A stretch of DNA of 10,219 nt from Rhodoferax sp. OV413 (GTDB lineage: Bacteria; Pseudomonadota; Gammaproteobacteria; Burkholderiales; Burkholderiaceae_C), in contig CAMATS010000052.1 of NCBI GenBank assembly GCA_945861195.1, positions 1 through 10,219 of the forward strand, read 5' to 3'. How positions within the stretch are numbered: position 1 is the first letter of the stretch; every line of letters begins with the position of its first letter. The notes below the pieces were generated by a model, which was not told the origin of the DNA, made no database searches, and worked only from the letters and a program-made list of their open reading frames with translations. A program made the translations under genes and the position numbers. Positions 6,637 through 10,219 of the stretch are shown here, piece after piece.

Positions 6637-7320
6637 CTAGAACGGCAAGAAGCTCATAAAGAAACGGCTGAGCAGCCCGACTGTTTGGGCTTCGGCCTGG
6701 GCGCCGCGCCCGCGCGACTCCATCCGCGCATTGGCCACCTTGGTGGAGCTCACCACATTGCCTGGCTGTATCACCTTGGGGTCAATCGTTCCCGAAAAGC
6801 GCAGCACGTCGACATTCTGGTTCACGCCAATCTGCTTTTCACCGCTCACCACCATGTGCCCGTTGGCCAGCACTTCCACCACGGTGGCGGTGATGCTGCC
6901 CGAGAAGGTGTTGGCACTCTCGGTGCCCCCCTTGCCGGAGAAGTCGTTGCTCGAAGCGGTACCAAGCTTCAGGTTGGCAATGTCCATGGGCGATATCAGC
7001 GGGGCAGCCGAAACGCTGGCATCCAGGCTGCTGGTGCGGTTGGAGCTTGATTTCGACACCTGACTGGCAGTCACGTTCTCAATGATCTGGATGGTGATGG
7101 TGTCTCCCACGCTGCGGGCCCGCGGGTCCTCGAAAGCCGGGCGGTAACTCACGGTGCTGAACAGACTGCCGTTGGCAGGCCGCAGCACCGGCGCGGGCGC
7201 TGGCTGGGCCGGCCGCGCTTCGGCAAAATCCACCTTCACCGGCTGAGGCATGGAGCTGCAACCTGCGCCCAGCAGCGCCAGGGCGCCGAGCAAAACCGGG
7301 GCAATTTTCTGGATGCCCAT
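6637..7320 (-). CDS. flgH: Flagellar L-ring lipoprotein FlgH
   Basis: FlgH forms the L ring in the outer membrane around the distal rod. The 227-residue precursor has a lipoprotein signal: MGIQKIAP, a hydrophobic core and the lipobox LGAGC with Cys21 as the lipidated residue. Residue +2 is Ser, which fits outer-membrane sorting. A Pro/Ala-rich tether (about 35-50) leads into the FlgH fold, with GSLFSTVSYRPAFEDPRAR (51-69), VGDTITIQIIENVTASQ (71-87), NGHMVVSGEKQIGVNQ (153-168) and GTIDPKVIQPGNVVSSTKVA (177-196). The length is close to that of the enterobacterial protein (about 232). Its ATG overlaps the flgG stop as TGATG, so translation is probably coupled to flgG. It ends in FMSFLPF, 33 bases before flgI. 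Confidence 0.97.
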   Translation of the reverse strand: MGIQKIAPVLLGALALLGAGCSSMPQPVKVDFAEARPAQPAPAPVLRPANGSLFSTVSYRPAFEDPRARSVGDTITIQIIENVTASQVSKSSSNRTSSLDASVSAAPLISPMDIANLKLGTASSNDFSGKGGTESANTFSGSITATVVEVLANGHMVVSGEKQIGVNQNVDVLRFSGTIDPKVIQPGNVVSSTKVANARMESRGRGAQAEAQTVGLLSRFFMSFLPF

Positions 7321-8102
7321 CAGATTTGCCCCAGTTTTTGCAGCATCTGGTCAGAGGTCTGGACCGCCTTGGAATTCATCTCGTAGGCGCGCTGGGTCTG
7401 GATCATGCTGACCAGTTCCTGCACCACGTTGACATTCGAGGTTTCCACAAAACCCTGCATCAGGGCGCCGAGTCCGTTGGCGCCGGGCGTGCCGCTGCTG
7501 GCCGTGCCGGACGCCGTGCTCTCGGCATACAAATTTTGGCCCTTGGGCTCCAGGCCACCGGGGTTCAAAAAATTGGCCAGGGCAATCGTGCCGATGGCCT
7601 GCGGCGCTACTGTGCCCGGGATCTGCGCTGTCACCACACCGTCGGCGCCGATGGCAATGCTTTGCGCATTGGCGGGCACCGTCACGCCATTGGCTATTGG
7701 CAGGCCGGTGGCGGTCACCAAGCGGCCCTGCGCGTCGACCTGAAAAGCGCCGTCGCGGGTGTAATTGGTGGTGCCATCGGGCATGGTCACCTGGAAAAAT
7801 CCATTGCCCTGAATCGCCACATCGAGCTTGTTGCCCGACTGCTGCAGATTGCCCTGTGCAAAAGAGCGGCTGGTGGCCACTGTGCGTACGCCCAAACCCA
7901 CCTGCAGACCGGTGGGCAGTTGCGACTGCTCCGAGCTGCTGGCGCCAACCTGGCGCAGGTTTTGGTACATCAGGTCCTCAAACACCGCGCTGGCCCGCTT
8001 GAAGCCATTGGTTGACACATTGGCCAGGTTGTTGGAGATCACGTCCAGCTGCATTTGCTGGGCCTCCATACCGGTTTTTGAAATCCACAGGGAATTGATC
8101 AT
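7320..8102 (-). CDS. flgG: Flagellar distal rod protein FlgG
   Basis: FlgG polymerises into the distal rod, the drive shaft inside the P and L rings; it is exported by the flagellar type III system and has no cleaved signal. The product has 260 residues, the same length as in E. coli. It starts [20 protein letters not shown] and has the rod/hook signature [13 protein letters not shown] at 24-36. A core stretch [16 protein letters not shown] is at 90-105, followed by [11 protein letters not shown] (113-123). The C-terminal coiled-coil segment includes [22 protein letters not shown] (220-241) and ends [10 protein letters not shown]. The segment [18 protein letters not shown] (48-65), present in FlgG but absent from FlgF here, supports the assignment. 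The ATG at 8102 has AAGGA eight bases upstream. It sits 64 bases after flgF, the widest gap among the flagellar genes here, and overlaps flgH by one base. Confidence 0.98.
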   Translation of the reverse strand: MINSLWISKTGMEAQQMQLDVISNNLANVSTNGFKRASAVFEDLMYQNLRQVGASSSEQSQLPTGLQVGLGVRTVATSRSFAQGNLQQSGNKLDVAIQGNGFFQVTMPDGTTNYTRDGAFQVDAQGRLVTATGLPIANGVTVPANAQSIAIGADGVVTAQIPGTVAPQAIGTIALANFLNPGGLEPKGQNLYAESTASGTASSGTPGANGLGALMQGFVETSNVNVVQELVSMIQTQRAYEMNSKAVQTSDQMLQKLGQI

Positions 8103-8110
8103 GATGAATA

Positions 8111-8115
8111 TCCTT
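8111..8115 (-). promoter_or_regulatory. Shine-Dalgarno of flgG
   Basis: AAGGA on the minus strand is followed by eight bases and the ATG at 8102, a near-ideal arrangement. After the 64-base flgF-flgG gap it indicates independent ribosome loading at flgG. Confidence 0.7.
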
Positions 8116-8166
8116 GGCGAAGCTGTGCTGGTTTTTAGGTTTGTTCAGTCTGGGAGCCGGCAGGGC

Positions 8167-8901
8167 TTACATGCCCAGCAACTGCCCGGCCGATTTGTCG
8201 TTGGCCTCTGCGGTTTGCAGCAGGCGCATCTGGGCTTCGAACTGGCGGGCGGTCTGAATCATGCCCACCATGGTCTCAACCGGGTTCACATTCGAGCCCT
8301 CGAGCACGCCGGTCTGGACCCGGGCATTCGGGTCGCTGGGCAGCGGGTCACCCGAGGCGCTGCGAAACAGGCCGTCGGTGCCGCGGCGCAGCGGGTCGTC
8401 GGGCGTGGCTGTCACGAGTTTGAGCCGGCCAATCGTGGTGGCTGCCTGGTTGCCCACTTTGGCGCTCAGCGTGCCATCAAAACCAATCGTCAGTGCTGCA
8501 TTGGCCGGCGCGGTAATCGGCGCGCCGCCGTCAGACAGCACCGTCAGGCCAGTGCTGGTGAGCAGGGTGCCGTCTGGCGAGACATCAAAGCCACCATTTC
8601 GGGTGTAGGACTCGGTGCCGTCGAGCGCCTGCACCCCAAAAAAAGCTGCTCCCACGGCCATGGCATCGAGGTTGCGGCCAGTGCGTTGTGGCGCTCCGGG
8701 GGTGTCAAGTTCGCCGGCGGTCGCCTCCATCGCCAGCACCCGGGTGGTGGCACCGTCGCCGCGCACGGGCACGGCGCGAAAGGTCGACAGCTCGGCCCGA
8801 AAACCGTTGGTCGAGGCATTGGCCAGGTTGTTGGAGAGCACGGCCTGGCGCTGTGCTGCAGCATTGGCCCCGCTCATGGCGGTGTAGATCATGCGGTCCA
8901 T
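8167..8901 (-). CDS. flgF: Flagellar proximal rod protein FlgF
   Basis: FlgF is one of the proximal rod subunits, between the MS-ring side rod proteins and FlgG. The 244-residue product is close to the E. coli length (about 251). It begins MDRMIYTAMSGANAAAQRQA and carries the axial signature NNLANASTNGFRAE at residues 24-37. A short beta core follows: AMAVGAAFFGVQ (80-91), ESYTRNGGFDVSPDGTLL (97-114) and ITAPANAALTIGFDGTL (129-145). The C-terminal helix has GSNVNPVETMVGMIQTARQF (202-221) and ends AGQLLGM. Compared with FlgG it lacks the residue 50-65 insertion and has the FlgF-type GMIQTARQFEAQM run. The ATG at 8901 lies 16 bases after the flgE stop with AGGG about nine bases upstream. The gene is followed by the largest intergenic gap of the flagellar run. 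Confidence 0.97.
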   Translation of the reverse strand: MDRMIYTAMSGANAAAQRQAVLSNNLANASTNGFRAELSTFRAVPVRGDGATTRVLAMEATAGELDTPGAPQRTGRNLDAMAVGAAFFGVQALDGTESYTRNGGFDVSPDGTLLTSTGLTVLSDGGAPITAPANAALTIGFDGTLSAKVGNQAATTIGRLKLVTATPDDPLRRGTDGLFRSASGDPLPSDPNARVQTGVLEGSNVNPVETMVGMIQTARQFEAQMRLLQTAEANDKSAGQLLGM

Positions 8902-8917
8902 GGCGCTCTACCCTGGT

Positions 8918-10213
8918 TTAGCGCAGGTTCACCAGCGCCTGCAAGGCCTGGTCCTGGGTCTTGATGGTCTGCACATTGGCCTGGTAGCTGCGCTGTGCGG
9001 TCATCATCGCCACCAGCTCGGCCGTCAGGTCGACATTCGAGTCTTCCACTGCGCCGGCGCGCAACTCGCCAAACTTGCCCTGGGTTGGCTGGCCCTGTAT
9101 CGGCTGGCCAGAGGCGAAGGTTTCCACCCAGGCACCGCCCGAGATAGGGGTCAGCCCCTGTGGGTTGCGGAAGTCGGCCAAGGTGAGTTGCGCCAGTCGT
9201 TTGGTCTGTCCGTTGGAGTACTTGGTTTCCAAAACCCCGGTCTGGTCAATCGAGACCCCGGTCAAATCACCAGCGGTGTAGCCGTCCTGGGTTAAGCGGC
9301 TGACCGCAAAGCTCGAGGCGTACTGGGTCACCTTGCTGATGTCCAAGGTGGCCACGATGTCCGGCGTGATGCTGTTGGGCGTCGGGATGGTGATCTTCGG
9401 CAGTGTGGCGCTGCTCGGCGACAGCAGTTTGCCGCTTGCATCGAACTTCAGGGTCAGTGTTGGCAGCGGCGTTGGCGTTGTACCGGGGTCGTAACTGAGG
9501 GGCGACGTGGCGGTCAGGGAGTCGTAAACCTCATAGTTGTCGGATGCCGCCACCGCCGGCGTCGCTCCCACCGCAGGCGTCGCTGCGGTAGAGGCAACTC
9601 GCACGAAGTAGAGGTTCAGGGGAACCTCCAGGCCCTGAGAGTCAAAGGTGGTCACCGAGGTGCCGTAAGTGGTGCGGGGGGTCGCTGGCGTGGCTGAGGC
9701 TGCTACCGCTGCGCGGGCGTCCAGGTTCATCTCGAGCGTGATGGCCCCGGTCTGGCCTGCAGCAATTGGCGCGCCGGTGGGCACCACCAGCTTGCCCGGG
9801 GTCACGCTGGTGGGTTGGCCCAGCGTGTCGAGGGTGTAGCCCAGCACATTGGCGCCTTGGTTGGTCACCAGGTTGCCCTCGCGGTTGAGCTTGAACTGGC
9901 CGTCGCGGGTGTAGGCGTCCTTGCCATCGCTGGTGGTGATCTGGAAAAAACCGCCACCGTTGATCGCCACATCCAGGCTGTTGCCGGTGATGTTGATGCT
10001 GCCCTGGGTGAACTGTTGCGACACCGCTGCCACCGCCACCCCAATGCCCTGCCCAACATCAGTGCCGCCACTGCCCGCCGATGACACCAGCGCGGCAAAC
10101 TCTGCGCGCGAGGACTTGGCGCCCACGGTGTTGGCGTTGGCAATGTTGTTGCCGATGATGTCCAGATTTTTGGTTGCCGCATTGAGGCCGGCAAGCCCGG
10201 TTTGAAAGCCCAT
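8918..10213 (-). CDS. flgE: Flagellar hook protein FlgE
   Basis: FlgE polymerises into the hook, the flexible joint between rod and filament. The 431-residue product begins MGFQTGLAGLNAATKNLDII and has the signature NNIANANTVGAKSSRAEF at 22-39. The D1 region includes NSLDVAINGGGFFQI (78-92) and AYTRDGQFKLNREGNLV (100-116). The C-terminal helix carries EDSNVDLTAELVAMMTAQRS (390-409) and ends DQALQALVNLR. The middle (about 140-330) is the variable surface D2 region. It is Ala/Thr/Pro-rich and includes a small duplicated TPAV stretch at 211-221, which helps make the protein about 30 residues longer than the E. coli hook protein. The start is firm: an in-frame TAG at 10217-10219 lies one codon before the ATG at 10213. 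The ribosome binding site and upstream neighbours, where flgD is usual, lie outside the window. Confidence 0.97.
   Translation of the reverse strand: MGFQTGLAGLNAATKNLDIIGNNIANANTVGAKSSRAEFAALVSSAGSGGTDVGQGIGVAVAAVSQQFTQGSINITGNSLDVAINGGGFFQITTSDGKDAYTRDGQFKLNREGNLVTNQGANVLGYTLDTLGQPTSVTPGKLVVPTGAPIAAGQTGAITLEMNLDARAAVAASATPATPRTTYGTSVTTFDSQGLEVPLNLYFVRVASTAATPAVGATPAVAASDNYEVYDSLTATSPLSYDPGTTPTPLPTLTLKFDASGKLLSPSSATLPKITIPTPNSITPDIVATLDISKVTQYASSFAVSRLTQDGYTAGDLTGVSIDQTGVLETKYSNGQTKRLAQLTLADFRNPQGLTPISGGAWVETFASGQPIQGQPTQGKFGELRAGAVEDSNVDLTAELVAMMTAQRSYQANVQTIKTQDQALQALVNLR
9551..9586. repeat. Two-copy 18-bp direct repeat in flgE
   Basis: Two adjacent 18-base units (CACCGCCGGCGTCGCTCC and CACCGCAGGCGTCGCTGC) differ at two positions. 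They encode the duplicated TPAV run at about residues 210-222 of the hook protein, inside its variable surface domain. The unit is a multiple of three, so the duplication keeps the frame. Confidence 0.8.
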
Positions 10214-10219
10214 GATCTA

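Noticed and set aside
8104..8137. FliA (sigma-28)-like promoter before flgG on the minus strand: TAAA, 15 bases, GCCAAGGA.
   Set aside because: Only five of eight -10 bases match GCCGATAA, and that element includes the flgG Shine-Dalgarno. Transcription would begin almost at the ATG and leave out the ribosome binding site.
7828..8964. 378-codon plus-strand open frame antisense to flgG and flgF.
   Set aside because: It crosses two conserved genes and their intergenic gap; its His/Gly/Ala/Arg-rich composition is typical of reverse-frame artefacts.
1..10219. A hidden new defence or mobile system in the window.
   Set aside because: Every stretch is covered by conserved flagellar or transporter genes with short gaps. 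No nuclease, integrase, toxin, repeat array or composition shift was seen.

Overview
This window is one co-oriented run of genes on the minus strand. It holds the distal part of a flagellar axial-structure operon, flgE-flgF-flgG-flgH-flgI-flgJ-flgK-flgL in transcription order (right to left in window coordinates). Two membrane exporter genes follow: a LysE/RhtB-family protein and an EamA/DMT-family permease cut off by the left window edge. No RNA gene, insertion sequence, CRISPR array or phage gene was seen. No gene-free stretch exceeds about 65 bases.

The DNA is GC-rich. The gene order, the two-domain FlgJ (rod-binding plus glucosaminidase) and the protein sequence style point to a flagellated betaproteobacterium, most likely Burkholderiales and probably Comamonadaceae (Rhodoferax/Polaromonas/Acidovorax-like). 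That placement is inference from remembered family sequences, not a database search.

Layout, right to left: hook protein FlgE (8918-10213), proximal rod FlgF (8167-8901), distal rod FlgG (7320-8102), L-ring lipoprotein FlgH (6637-7320), P-ring FlgI (5464-6603), rod cap and muramidase FlgJ (4422-5462), and hook-filament junction proteins FlgK (2483-4411, GTG start) and FlgL (1230-2456). Then come the LysE-type exporter (564-1175) and the partial EamA-type permease (<1-540, possibly from a TTG at 567). Spacing is tight: flgG/flgH overlap as TGATG, flgI/flgJ are 1 base apart, flgJ/flgK 10, flgE/flgF 16, flgK/flgL 26, flgH/flgI 33, flgF/flgG 64. This fits one polycistronic transcript with its promoter upstream, outside the window.

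Together the flagellar genes build the structure from the periplasm outward. FlgJ clears peptidoglycan and caps the growing rod, FlgF and FlgG form rod, FlgI and FlgH form the P and L bushings, FlgE forms the hook, and FlgK and FlgL join hook to filament. The two exporters have no evident flagellar role and probably just sit downstream.

I see no new multi-gene system. The points worth a second look are local: a 12-bp tandem repeat in the FlgJ linker; parallel enlargement of FlgK and FlgL by a similar beta-rich module; a single-cysteine FlgI; a small tandem duplication in the FlgE variable domain; and a possible translationally coupled exporter pair after flgL.
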